The notes beneath the pieces were generated by a model, which saw only the letters and a list, made by a program, of their open reading frames with translations, had not been told where the DNA came from and did not search any database. Below, in pieces: positions 17,003 through 27,968 of a stretch of 36,712 bases of DNA (positions are counted from its first letter, which is position 1; each line of letters opens with the position of its first letter). Both the position numbers and the translations under genes were made by a program. Source of the stretch: Deltaproteobacteria bacterium (GTDB lineage Bacteria; Desulfobacterota; Desulfobulbia; Desulfobulbales; Desulfurivibrionaceae); NCBI GenBank assembly GCA_013349295.1, contig DUZW01000031.1, forward strand, positions 1 through 36,712. The letters are read 5' to 3'.

Positions 17003-17836
17003 ATGGATATTCAGCTGGCAAGGCAATTACAGCAGTTTCTTGAGGAAGACATCGGTCTGGGAGACATCACCACCGATTCTATTTTCCCGCCTCAGCAAGA
17101 GGGCCAAGCGGTATTTGTCGCCAAGGAAGAGTTCGTGGTGGCCGGAATCAACGAGATTGCCCCCCTGGTTTTCACGACACGCAACCCGAGGATTGCCTGC
17201 ACAATCATGCGGAAAGACGGCGAAACGGTCCACCCGGGAGATACCATTTTTTCCGCGCATGGTCCGGTGCGTGATCTGCTCAGCGCCGAACGTCTGGCGC
17301 TTAATCTGGTACAACGGATGAGCGGCATTGCCACCCTGACCGCCGCCTTTGTCCATCAGGTCGAGGGGTTGCCGGTCAGGATCATCGACACCCGCAAGAC
17401 CACCCCCGGCCTCCGAGCCTTGGAAAAATACGCGGTACGGGTCGGCGGGGGGCACAATCACCGTTTCAGTCTGGCCGACGGCATCCTGCTCAAGGATAAC
17501 CATATCGCAGCCTGCGGCTCCATTACCCAAGCGGTGCGGATCCTCCGGGACAAGGCGCCCCACACCCTGAAAATCGAGGTCGAAACCGAAAATCTCACCC
17601 AGATTGAAGAATGCCTGGCCTGCGGAGTCGAGATCATCATGCTCGACAATATGGCCCCTGCCCTGATGCGCCAGGCAGTTAGCCTGATTGACGGTCGGGC
17701 ACTGGTTGAGGCCTCCGGAGGGGTGAATCTGGCCAATGTCCGGGAGATTGCCGAGACCGGGGTAGATCTTATTTCCGTGGGAGCGCTCACCCATTCCGCC
17801 AGAGCCATGGATATCAGCATGCGCTTGAGCGTGTAG
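17003..17836 (+). CDS. nadC: nicotinate-nucleotide pyrophosphorylase (carboxylating)
   Basis: This 277-residue quinolinate phosphoribosyltransferase converts quinolinate and PRPP to nicotinate mononucleotide in de novo NAD synthesis. Diagnostic segments are EDIGLGDITTDSI at the N terminus, RMSGIATLT, DTRKTTPGLRALEKYAV, GGGHNHRFSL, DGILLKDNHI, and the barrel end VEASGGVNLANV. The ATG at 17003 has GGGAGA 5 bases upstream and gives the normal family length; the frame is open further upstream with non-family residues. It is transcribed alone, divergent from the TauE/SafE gene and convergent with the hybrid kinase. nadA and nadB are not nearby. Confidence 0.96.
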   Translation: MDIQLARQLQQFLEEDIGLGDITTDSIFPPQQEGQAVFVAKEEFVVAGINEIAPLVFTTRNPRIACTIMRKDGETVHPGDTIFSAHGPVRDLLSAERLALNLVQRMSGIATLTAAFVHQVEGLPVRIIDTRKTTPGLRALEKYAVRVGGGHNHRFSLADGILLKDNHIAACGSITQAVRILRDKAPHTLKIEVETENLTQIEECLACGVEIIMLDNMAPALMRQAVSLIDGRALVEASGGVNLANVREIAETGVDLISVGALTHSARAMDISMRLSV

Positions 17837-17900
17837 GCGGTTACAAGGCATCGCCTCCGCGCCACCCTGTGACCGCTCACTTCGTGAGTTACACCCTAAA

Positions 17901-20530
<2,630 letters not shown>

Positions 20531-20534
<4 letters not shown>

Positions 20535-21403
20535 AAATTTTTCTTGTAGTACTCACTGTCTTTGATGATTTCGTAGAACTGGTCGTAATCGGCATTGGTT
20601 GCGCCTGCGATCTTCTTGACCTGCATGCCTTTGAGAATTTCAAGATCTTCCTGGTTATCCGATGAAAGGGAGGTCAACACCTCCCTGATGATGGCGACCG
20701 TACGCTGGTCCATGTTGCCCTTGACCATAAAAGGGAAATGGGGCAACTCGCAGGAACGGACCACCACCCTGAACCGATCCTTGATCGAGGCGAATTCTTT
20801 CATGTCCAAGGTGTCGAGTCTGATCAGGCCGCCATCGTACTGCTTATTGAGAACCCCATAGATGATGCTGTCGAGCTTGCCGAGAAAATGGATCTCCAGA
20901 TCCTTTTTCGCATCGATCTTCTTTTCATCAAGCAGTTCCTTGAAAAAAATGTATCCGGCATAGGCGTGTTCGCCTATAGCGGCGATCTTCTTTCCCCGGC
21001 ACTGGTCGATGGTTTTGATCTCACTCTCCTGCCGGACGATGAGTCCGCCGAAAAAAGGGGGAAGTCCCCTGGCGATCACCGTGTAGCCTGCGGGCCGCAT
21101 TTTATAAGAGACGGTTACTGCGGCAAGGGCCAGATCGTACTCCCCGGCCAGTCCCTTGGTAAGGAAGGTCGCGGCATCCGGCGCCGAAACAAGCTGCACC
21201 TTTTTCCCCAGCCTTGCTTCCAGCCGGGCGGCAAGGGGGCCGAAGACCTCGATCACGCTCTTGGGTGACTTGAAGGGGAATACGCCGAATTTAATGACGT
21301 CGGATGCAACTTGGGCCTGGCAGGGAAGAGGAATCACCATGCCCAGCAGGGCGAGAAAAAGAAACAAGCTCCTGACTGCCGGTTTAGCCAAAATCCCACG
21401 CAT
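20531..21403 (-). CDS. PhnD-like periplasmic binding protein
   Basis: This 290-residue protein has a clear signal peptide (LFLFLALLGMVIPLPCQAQ, cleavage near 30). The mature part matches the phosphate/phosphonate-binding type II family (PF12974): VIKFGVFPFKSPKSVIEVFGPLAARLE, GEYDLALAAVTVSYKM, GKKIAAIGEHAYAGYIFFKELL and QYDGGLIRLDT. GGGAGG lies 6 bases before the ATG. It is the first gene of a two-gene operon with the hybrid kinase and has no permease or ATPase beside it. I infer that it is the extracytoplasmic sensor of that kinase. Related binding proteins paired with kinases sense diverse anions, so the ligand is open. Confidence 0.9.
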
Positions 21404-21456
21404 TGTCTTGCCTCCCAGGTTAGCCCTTGCAGGGTATTTTTCAAAAATATTAATAA

Positions 21457-21486
21457 ATTATAGCCGGTTCCAAAGACTGCTGTCAA
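21457..21486 (-). promoter_or_regulatory. strong sigma70-type promoter of the PhnD-like/kinase operon
   Basis: On the minus strand, perfect TTGACA and perfect TATAAT are separated by 18 bases, 53 bases before the start codon. It is the best promoter match in the window. The 353-base divergent gap 21404-21756 also holds the gmhA promoter. Confidence 0.7.
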
Positions 21487-21576
21487 TCAGCGGTTTGCGG
21501 TTTTCACACTCAAAATATTCTCAATGGGATAAATCAGGACCGACATTGATTTGCCCTCCCCTGCTGCCTGCTTGTA

Positions 21577-21605
21577 TTGACAAAAAAACACCCCTGGACT
21601 ATTTT
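21577..21605 (+). promoter_or_regulatory. sigma70-type promoter of gmhA
   Basis: TTGACA (21577-21582), a 17-base spacer and TATTTT (21600-21605) lie about 150 bases before gmhA, predicting a leader of about 145 bases. That leader contains an AAGGAG (21615-21620) not followed by a normal start codon. Confidence 0.55.
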
Positions 21606-21756
21606 GCCATATTTAAGGAGCAATCACCAAAGAATCCCCGTTTTCTTGATCATCGTCGCCAACACCAGCCTGAGCGGCGCTGTTGCCGTTTTTACCATCC
21701 GGATGACGACTTCTTTTATTGCACGCTTTAATCAATGACCTTTCTCCGAGGATCCC

Positions 21757-22341
21757 ATGGACCAACTCATCCACGAAAGCCTGAAACACTCCATTACCGC
21801 CAAGGAAGCGCTGGTCGCCGCCCAGTTGGGCGCCATCAAGCAGCTGGCCCAATGGATGATCGATACCATTAAGCGCGGCAACAAGCTGATGATCTTCGGC
21901 AACGGCGGCAGCGCCGCAGATGCCCAGCACATGGCTGCGGAGTTCGTCAACCGTTTCATGATCGACCGGCCGCCCCTGGCCGCCATCGCCCTGACCACGG
22001 ACAGTTCCATCCTCACCAGCATCGGCAACGATTTTTCCTTCGATGATATTTTCAGCAAGCAAATCCAGGCCCTGGGCAAGGAAGGCGATCTGGCTCTGGG
22101 TATCTCCACCAGCGGCAATTCGCCCAATGTGATCAAGGCAGTGGAAGCAGCCAAGAGTCTGGGCTTGCAAACCGCGGTCCTCACCGGAAAGGATGGCGGC
22201 AGACTCATCGGCCTGGCCGACCTGACCATCAACGTGCCCTCGCAGGTGACTCCCGCCATCCAGGAAGCGCATGTCTGGGTGGAGCATCTGCTCTGCCAGA
22301 TCGTGGATGAGGCCCTGTACGGTCGCGGCGTTTCCGCCTGA
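21757..22341 (+). CDS. gmhA: phosphoheptose isomerase (SIS domain)
   Basis: This 194-residue sedoheptulose-7-phosphate isomerase catalyses the first step of ADP-heptose synthesis for the LPS inner core. SIS-domain hallmarks are FGNGGSAADAQHMAAEFVNRF near 48-68, LTTDSSILTSIGNDF, GISTSGNSPNVIKAV and the C-terminal IQEAHVWVEHLLC, which supplies Glu/His ligands of the metal site. Length is normal for GmhA. CGAGGA lies 5 bases upstream of the ATG, and a good sigma70 promoter lies further up. No other heptose gene (hldE, gmhB) is in the window; a conserved unknown follows 25 bases later. Confidence 0.95.
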   Translation: MDQLIHESLKHSITAKEALVAAQLGAIKQLAQWMIDTIKRGNKLMIFGNGGSAADAQHMAAEFVNRFMIDRPPLAAIALTTDSSILTSIGNDFSFDDIFSKQIQALGKEGDLALGISTSGNSPNVIKAVEAAKSLGLQTAVLTGKDGGRLIGLADLTINVPSQVTPAIQEAHVWVEHLLCQIVDEALYGRGVSA

Positions 22342-22366
22342 ATCTCTTCCGGATGACTATTTTCCC

Positions 22367-23317
22367 ATGAAAACATACCAACCCCTGGATTTTTCCGGCC
22401 TCAACACCTATTCGATCCATGGTCGATACAGCAAGGTTACGGTGGATAACTTTGCCAAACCGCTCCCTCCCGGTTCCACGCTCAAGGAATTCATCGCCTC
22501 CCTGCCGGAACAGCTTTTGGGGGTGGATTTCCCAGAACTGGTCGACCGGCTGGCAGCAAGCCACTTAAACGAGCACCCCATCATCGTCGGCATGGGCGCC
22601 CATGTGATCAAGGTAGGCTTGAACCCCATCCTCATCGATCTCATGGAGCGGGGGATCATCAACGCCATTGCCCTAAACGGCGCGGGCATCGTCCATGATA
22701 CCGAGATCGCCATGGTGGGCCGCACCTCGGAAGAGGTAGGTAATGTGCTGGGCAGCGGCGCCTTTGGCGCGGCCAAGGAAACCGGCGAGGTGGTGAATGC
22801 CGGAATCAACCAGGGCGCCGCGAAAGGGCTGGGGTTGGGCGAGGGGCTGGGCGGCTATCTGCTGGAACAAAATTTCCCCTACAACAACATGAGCCTGCTG
22901 GCCACGGCCAAACGACTGGGAATACCGCTCACCGTGCATGTGGCCATGGGTACGGATATCGTTCATATCCACCCCACGGCCAACGGCGCGGCCATCGGCC
23001 AGACCAGCCATCAGGATTTCCGGCTTTTTTGCGGCCTGATTGCCGATCTGGAAGGCGGCGCCTATCTCAACTTCGGTTCCGCCGTGCTCCTGCCTGAGGT
23101 CTTTTTGAAGGCTCTCACCCTGGTGCGCAACCTGGGGCATGTGGTGAACAAATTCACCACGGCCAACTTCGACTTCATCCGCCATTACCGGACCATGACC
23201 AACGTGGTGAACCGGCCGACCATGGGCGGCGGCAAGGGCTACAATATCATCGGCCACCATGAACTCCTGATCCCGCTCCTGGCCGCGACCCTGCTCGACC
23301 GGCTCCACGGAAAATGA
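22367..23317 (+). CDS. conserved protein, possibly deoxyhypusine synthase-like
   Basis: This 316-residue cytoplasmic protein has no signal peptide or membrane segments. It has glycine-rich nucleotide-binding-like stretches: [58 protein letters not shown] and [16 protein letters not shown]. The order of an early phosphate-binding loop, a GAGxxHD segment and a GTD segment recalls the NAD-binding fold of deoxyhypusine synthase, but I see no catalytic lysine motif, so that is a weak family guess. The ATG at 22367 is preferred, 25 bases after gmhA. A longer frame into gmhA would add 32 non-conserved residues. Co-transcription with gmhA suggests a sugar-phosphate or envelope link. Confidence 0.75.
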   Translation: MKTYQPLDFSGLNTYSIHGRYSKVTVDNFAKPLPPGSTLKEFIASLPEQLLGVDFPELVDRLAASHLNEHPIIVGMGAHVIKVGLNPILIDLMERGIINAIALNGAGIVHDTEIAMVGRTSEEVGNVLGSGAFGAAKETGEVVNAGINQGAAKGLGLGEGLGGYLLEQNFPYNNMSLLATAKRLGIPLTVHVAMGTDIVHIHPTANGAAIGQTSHQDFRLFCGLIADLEGGAYLNFGSAVLLPEVFLKALTLVRNLGHVVNKFTTANFDFIRHYRTMTNVVNRPTMGGGKGYNIIGHHELLIPLLAATLLDRLHGK

Positions 23318-23486
23318 CGGGCTCGTAAAAATTGAAAAAATCACGGTTCCGCAACGCAAAATCAAAGAGTTACAAAGCAGCCACTATTGAAGTCGCGGAC
23401 TTGTACAATTTCGACAAAAATAATGACCGAAGAATGACTTATCTTGCGCAATCAGCGGAAAAAAGATAAACAACGGAGTCATCTTT

Positions 23487-23705
23487 ATGCCATTGCATGA
23501 TTTTGTCTGCCGCGCCTGCGGACATGCATTCGAAGCCCTGGTCATGGGCAAGGATCAGCAGGTCTGTCCGCAATGCGGCAGCACTGAACTGACCAAACTG
23601 ATGTCCACCTTTGCCTGCCGTACCAGCGGCAAAGGTGATTCCGGCGACGCGGGCAGCTCCAAGTGTTCCGGATGTGCAGGCGGAAGTTGCAGCACCTGCC
23701 ATTAA
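23487..23705 (+). CDS. FmdB-type zinc ribbon protein
   Basis: This 72-residue protein has two CxxC pairs, Cys8/Cys11 and Cys27/Cys30, spaced as in the FmdB_N/putative regulatory zinc ribbon family (PF09723). The family usually starts with MPxYDFxCxxCG, and here the start is MPLHDFVCRACGH. The last 15 residues add four cysteines (KCSGCAGGSCSTCH), more than is common. The family's function is not established; it was first linked to amidase regulation. GGAG lies 9 bases before the ATG. It precedes hemC by 63 bases on the same strand and may share its transcript. Confidence 0.85.
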   Translation: MPLHDFVCRACGHAFEALVMGKDQQVCPQCGSTELTKLMSTFACRTSGKGDSGDAGSSKCSGCAGGSCSTCH

Positions 23706-23768
23706 AGTCGTTGCCACAAAAAACAGCGTAAGCGTTCTGTTCGATAATCAACAACAGGGGAACAGTTG

Positions 23769-24704
23769 ATGCAGAAACTAATAAGAATCGGCACCAGGGC
23801 AAGCCTGTTGGCATTGACCCAATCCACCTGGATCAAAGGACTCATTGAAGCCCGTTATCCGGAAACCACCGTTGAGCTGGTAAAGATCATCACCAAGGGA
23901 GACAAGATTCTCGACGTACCCCTGGCCAAGGTTGGCGGCAAGGGGTTGTTCGTCAAGGAGATCGAAGAAGCCCTGCTCGTCAGTGAGGTGGACATCGCGG
24001 TGCACAGCATGAAGGATGTGCCCGCGGAAATGCCCGAAGGGTTGCACATCGGCATTATCACCAAACGGGAAAACCCGTTTGACGCTTTTATCTCGAACAA
24101 ATGCGCCACCTGCCGCGAGCTGCCCCAAGGCGCTACGGTCGGCACCAGCAGCTTGCGGCGTAAATCCCAGCTTGCCAGGATCCGGCCCGACCTTGTTATT
24201 GAAGACCTGCGGGGCAATCTGGACACCCGGCTGCGCAAACTCGACGAGGGCCGGTACGATGCGATCATTCTGGCCGCTGCCGGGCTGAACCGATTGTCGC
24301 TCAGCGAACGGGCCAAATCTTTTTTCACCGAAGAAGAGATGCTGCCTGCCGTGGCCCAGGGCGCGGTGGGCATCGAATTGCGCCAAGCCGATGCGGAGCT
24401 GCTGGCCGGGCTGATGTTTATGGATCATCAGGAAACCTCTCTGGCGGTTCGAGCTGAGCGCGGCTTCCTCCATCGGCTGCAGGGCGGCTGCCAGGTGCCT
24501 ATCGCCGGTTTTGCCCGGCTTGTCGATGCTAAGCTGCAAATGACCGGCCTGGTTGCTTCCGTAACCGGCAACAGAATGGTACGCCTTGAATTGTCCGGCG
24601 ATACCACCGATCCCGAGGGATTGGGCGTGCGGCTCGCTGAAAAGCTGCTGGCGGAAGGCGGCGGGGAGATTTTGGCCGAGGTTTACGGACACACCATTGA
24701 ATGA
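23769..24704 (+). CDS. hemC: porphobilinogen deaminase (hydroxymethylbilane synthase)
   Basis: This 311-residue enzyme polymerises four porphobilinogens into hydroxymethylbilane. Diagnostic segments are IRIGTRASLLALTQ, VDIAVHSMKDVPAEMPEGL, VGTSSLRRKSQLARIRPDL and DLRGNLDTRLRKLDEG. The dipyrromethane cofactor cysteine is Cys241 in RLQGGCQVPI. I chose the ATG at 23769, with AGGGGA 8 bases upstream, over an in-frame TTG one codon before. It feeds the HemD half of the next gene; a terminator-like hairpin separates the two. Confidence 0.97.
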   Translation: MQKLIRIGTRASLLALTQSTWIKGLIEARYPETTVELVKIITKGDKILDVPLAKVGGKGLFVKEIEEALLVSEVDIAVHSMKDVPAEMPEGLHIGIITKRENPFDAFISNKCATCRELPQGATVGTSSLRRKSQLARIRPDLVIEDLRGNLDTRLRKLDEGRYDAIILAAAGLNRLSLSERAKSFFTEEEMLPAVAQGAVGIELRQADAELLAGLMFMDHQETSLAVRAERGFLHRLQGGCQVPIAGFARLVDAKLQMTGLVASVTGNRMVRLELSGDTTDPEGLGVRLAEKLLAEGGGEILAEVYGHTIE

Positions 24705-24816
24705 CGGTCCGGCAAAAAATCCGACCTACTGCATCGCAGCATATTTTTTTGCTTAATCATCCCAATTTTTTTGAATCCGTCATGGAATAAGACTCCATAA
24801 TATGGGGCCATAACCA

Positions 24817-24837
24817 AACCGGCCTGGCCGGTTTTTT
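24817..24837 (+). terminator. intrinsic terminator or attenuator between hemC and cobA-hemD
   Basis: AACCGGCC-T-GGCCGGTT is a perfect inverted repeat running directly into a T6 tract (24832-24837), the classical rho-independent form. It ends only 15 bases before the ATG of the cobA-hemD fusion, so it could end hemC transcripts or act as an attenuator for the fusion gene. Confidence 0.7.
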
Positions 24838-24852
24838 ATATTGAGAAGAATC

Positions 24853-26400
24853 ATGAAGGCACACAGCGACAAAAAGAGGACACGAAACAGGGGCAAGGTT
24901 TATCTCATCGGCGCGGGGCCGGGCGACCCCACCCTGATTACGGTAAAGGGTCTGGAGCTTCTCAAAAGGGCCGAGGTTCTGGTTTATGACTACCTGGCCA
25001 CCCCCAAGCTTCTCAAATACGTACCCAAGGATGCCGAGCTTATCTACGCCGGGAAAAAGGGCGGGGAGTGCCACGCCCACACCCAGGAGGAAATTAACCA
25101 GATGCTGGTGGATCATGCCTCCGCCGGCAAGATCGTGGTCCGCCTTAAAGGCGGCGATCCTTTTATCTTTGGCCGGGGCGGCGAGGAGATCGAAGAGCTG
25201 GCCAAACACGGAGTCGCCTTTGAGGTGGTGCCGGGCGTTACTTCGGCCACCGCCGCCGCCACCTATGCGGGTGTGCCCATCACCCACCGGGAATACACCG
25301 CTTCGGTGGCATTTGTCACCGGCCATGAAGACCCCACCAAGGAAACCTCCAATATTGCCTGGGACAAGATTTCCACCGGCATCGGCACCCTGGTTTTTTA
25401 CATGGGGATCAAGAACCTTCCTTTTATCACGGAAAATCTGATCAAGCATGGCCGCGATCCGGAAACCCCTGTGGTGGTGGTGCGTTGGGCCTCCACTCCG
25501 ATCCAGCGCTCGGTGGTCGGCACCTTGGCCACCATCGCCGAGGTGGTCAAAAAAGAGAAGATCAAACCGCCGGCTCTGATCGTGGTTGGCGAGGTAGTCA
25601 AACTGCGCGACACCATCAACTGGTTCGAAAAAAGACCGCTGTTCGGCAAACGTATCCTGGTGACCCGAACCCGCGAACAGGCCAGCGAACTGGTCCGCTT
25701 GCTGGAGGATCAGGGCGCCGATTGCGTGGAAGGGGCCACCATCGCCCTTGCCCCGCCCGACAGTTGGGAACCGCTGGACGCGGAGTTAAAACACCTTGGT
25801 GATTACCAGTGGCTGGTCTTTACCAGCATCAACGCCATCCGTTTCTTCTTCACCCGCCTCTTTGAGCAGGGCATGGACAGTCGGGCCCTGGCCGGGCCGA
25901 AGATCGCCGTGGTCGGCACGGCCACAGCGGAAATCTTAAAGGAATACGGCTTGGCCGCTGATTTGATCCCAGAAGAATTCACCGGCGAGGGATTGGCTGC
26001 CGGCATGGTGGCCCAAGGTGTGAAGGGCTGCAAGGTTCTGCTGCCTCGGGCCAAGAAAGCCAGGGAGATCCTGCCGGAGATCCTTCAGGAGAATGGCGCC
26101 GAGGTTGCGGTGGTGCCGGTGTATCAGAATGTCCGGCCCAAGGATTATGATCTGGTCCGCCAGGAACTGGCCGAAGGCGCCATCGACATGGTAACCTTCA
26201 CCAGCTCCTCCACGGTGACGAACTTTCTTGAGATGTTGGGTCCGGAGCGTGATGCGCTGCTGGCCGGGGTCAAGGTGGCGACCATTGGTCCGATTACCGC
26301 GAAAACCGCGGAAAAGGCCGGACTTACCATTGATGTCCAGCCAAAGACCTATACCATTCCGGAGCTGGTGGAAAGCATTCTCGATTTTTATGCCCGGTAG
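24853..26400 (+). CDS. cobA-hemD: uroporphyrinogen-III methyltransferase/uroporphyrinogen-III synthase fusion
   Basis: This 515-residue bifunctional protein has an N-terminal SUMT domain (about 12-255) with [65 protein letters not shown] and FYMGIKNL. The C-terminal HemD domain (about 268-515) starts [16 protein letters not shown] and contains [19 protein letters not shown], and [10 protein letters not shown]. HemD cyclises hydroxymethylbilane and CobA methylates the product to precorrin-2, the branch point to siroheme, cobalamin and the siroheme-dependent heme route. This fusion is common in anaerobic bacteria. I chose the ATG at 24853, 15 bases after a terminator-like hairpin; an in-frame TTG lies 12 bases upstream. 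Confidence 0.96.
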   Translation: MKAHSDKKRTRNRGKVYLIGAGPGDPTLITVKGLELLKRAEVLVYDYLATPKLLKYVPKDAELIYAGKKGGECHAHTQEEINQMLVDHASAGKIVVRLKGGDPFIFGRGGEEIEELAKHGVAFEVVPGVTSATAAATYAGVPITHREYTASVAFVTGHEDPTKETSNIAWDKISTGIGTLVFYMGIKNLPFITENLIKHGRDPETPVVVVRWASTPIQRSVVGTLATIAEVVKKEKIKPPALIVVGEVVKLRDTINWFEKRPLFGKRILVTRTREQASELVRLLEDQGADCVEGATIALAPPDSWEPLDAELKHLGDYQWLVFTSINAIRFFFTRLFEQGMDSRALAGPKIAVVGTATAEILKEYGLAADLIPEEFTGEGLAAGMVAQGVKGCKVLLPRAKKAREILPEILQENGAEVAVVPVYQNVRPKDYDLVRQELAEGAIDMVTFTSSSTVTNFLEMLGPERDALLAGVKVATIGPITAKTAEKAGLTIDVQPKTYTIPELVESILDFYAR

Positions 26401-26405
26401 TCGGT

Positions 26406-27143
26406 TCAGGTAAAGAGGATCTGGCTCCAGGTATTCACCAGATCCTCTTTTTCTTCGTGCAACCGTTTTGCCGCCGCCTTGACCGTTTCGCCGCTTAATC
26501 CCAGGCAACGCGGCACCAGCAGCTTATCGTTGTCGACGGCCAGATCCCAGCCCAGTCCCAGCTTCTTCGCGATTCCGTCTGCAAGAAACACGAGAGCGGC
26601 GGCCTGCTCGTGTTTTCCTGCTCCGGTAGGGGCATGATGATAACGGACCACGCTGGCCAGCAAATCACTGAATCCCCATTTGACGGCGAGAAAAGTGCCC
26701 ACCTCGGCATGGGAAAGACCATGCCTCTGTTCCACTTCCAGTATTGACAGCCCTTCATTTCTGCTGGTTTCGATAATCTGACGCATCTCTTCCTGAAGAT
26801 AAAGACAGGAAAGAACTCTGCCCAGATCATGAATCAATCCGGCGGTGAACATCTCGTCGGGTTTGAGTGCAGGAATCTGCCGGGCAAGAATCTGGGCAAC
26901 CCTGGCAGTGGCAACCAGATGCAGCCAGAGTTGGCGGACACTAAACTCATCCGATCCGAGGTCTGAGGAAAAAGATCCGGACAGGGACAAGGCCACCACC
27001 AGGTTTCGAACTTCATTAAAACCCAGAACGGTAACCGCTCTGGTAACACTGCTGATTTTTTTCGCGGAACCGTAGGCTGGAGAATTTGCCACCCGGAGGA
27101 TACGCGCGGTGAGCATCGGATCTTGTCCGATAATGGACTCCAA
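26406..27143 (-). CDS. HDOD domain protein (start uncertain)
   Basis: The HDOD core is clear: IIGQDPMLTARILRVANSPAYG, VTRAVTVLGFNEVRNLVVAL, the HD-like AGLIHDLGRVLSCLY, RHGLSHAEVGTFLAVKWG and VVRYHHAP. Such proteins are signalling outputs without known catalysis. The only ATG, GTG or TTG in frame is the TTG at 27143, giving 245 residues. Family-like sequence (LEQLDDFPSLPQSLHQVLSEL) continues upstream to about 27240, until an in-frame stop at about 27270. Either translation begins at an unusual codon (CTG at 27245 or ATT at 27251) or the N terminus is damaged. It follows rubrerythrin on the same strand. Confidence 0.8.
   Translation of the reverse strand: MESIIGQDPMLTARILRVANSPAYGSAKKISSVTRAVTVLGFNEVRNLVVALSLSGSFSSDLGSDEFSVRQLWLHLVATARVAQILARQIPALKPDEMFTAGLIHDLGRVLSCLYLQEEMRQIIETSRNEGLSILEVEQRHGLSHAEVGTFLAVKWGFSDLLASVVRYHHAPTGAGKHEQAAALVFLADGIAKKLGLGWDLAVDNDKLLVPRCLGLSGETVKAAAKRLHEEKEDLVNTWSQILFT
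26412..26452 (+). terminator. terminator of cobA-hemD inside the HDOD coding end
   Basis: AAAGAGGATCTGG (26412-26424) and CCAGATCCTCTTT (26438-26450) are perfect 13-bp reverse complements with a 13-base loop, ending in a TTTTT run (26448-26452). It starts 12 bases after the cobA-hemD stop and lies within the last codons of the convergent HDOD gene. Confidence 0.75.
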
Positions 27144-27265
27144 CGACGATGCGGTTGACCCGGTAGCGTCAAGTTCACTTAATACCTGATGCAGACTCTG
27201 GGGCAGAGAAGGAAAATCGTCCAGCTGTTCAAGCCGTTTGCTCAGTGAAATGGTTATCGGTCGTA

Positions 27266-27760
27266 TTAATCTATCTTCTCAAAGGCCCGCCTGCTGGCCC
27301 CGCATACCGGACATTTCTCCGGAGCCTCGCCTTCGCAGGTATAGCCGCACACCGAACAGACGTGGAAATCCGTTTCCTCCTGACTGCCCAGGCTGTCCAG
27401 GGCCTTCTGGTAGAGGGCGGCGTGAATCTTTTCCACCTCGTTGGCATAGCTGAAGCTGCGCTCCGCGGATTTATTCCCTTCTTCCTTGGCCGCGGCAATC
27501 ATCTCCGGATACATCTCCTGAAACTCATGGGTTTCGCCGCCGATGGCTTCTTTCAGGTTGGCGACCGTATCACCGATGGCCTTAAGCGCCCGAAGATGGG
27601 CATGGGCATGGATGGTTTCCGCATGGGCCGCGGCGCGAAAGAGTTTGGCAACTTGCTTGTGCCCTTCTTTGTCCGCCTTGTCGGCAAAAGCCAGATATTT
27701 GCGATTTGCCTGCGATTCCCCGGCAAAGGCCTCCCAAAGATTTTTTTCGGTCTTGCTCAT
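27266..27760 (-). CDS. rbr: rubrerythrin
   Basis: This 164-residue protein has a ferritin-like diiron domain followed by a rubredoxin-like FeS4 site. Iron ligands sit in the E(x)nExxH-type helices WEAFAGESQANRKYLAF, AAAHAETIHAHAHL and YANEVEKIHAALY. The C-terminal cysteine pairs are in VCSVCGYTC and KCPVCGA. It reduces hydrogen peroxide in anaerobes. The start is the ATG at 27760 (MSKTEKNLWEAF), with AAGGAG 8 bases upstream; the frame stays open 41 codons further but those residues are not family-like. The HDOD gene follows downstream. Confidence 0.96.
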   Translation of the reverse strand: MSKTEKNLWEAFAGESQANRKYLAFADKADKEGHKQVAKLFRAAAHAETIHAHAHLRALKAIGDTVANLKEAIGGETHEFQEMYPEMIAAAKEEGNKSAERSFSYANEVEKIHAALYQKALDSLGSQEETDFHVCSVCGYTCEGEAPEKCPVCGASRRAFEKID

Positions 27761-27968
27761 ACGGATTCTCCTTCTTTTAAATGGTAGGGATAAACTCAGC
27801 CCGGCCCACAAGGGGTACGGCACAAAAAAAAACAATGGTTGTGTTTGCAAGAAAAGGCTTTTAAATGAAGCGGATGCGAGCAAAAATCCGCCACGATTTT
27901 TCGATAATACCGGCCCAGCAGTTGTGCTGTCACTATTTTAATTTTTTTACCTAGACAAGGAAAACGGC

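Noticed and set aside
21612..21756. A leader peptide in the gmhA 5' region (AAGGAG at 21615, or a 31-codon frame from TTG 21646)
   Set aside because: No normal start follows the AAGGAG at proper spacing, and the TTG has no ribosome site; no riboswitch fold is recognisable.
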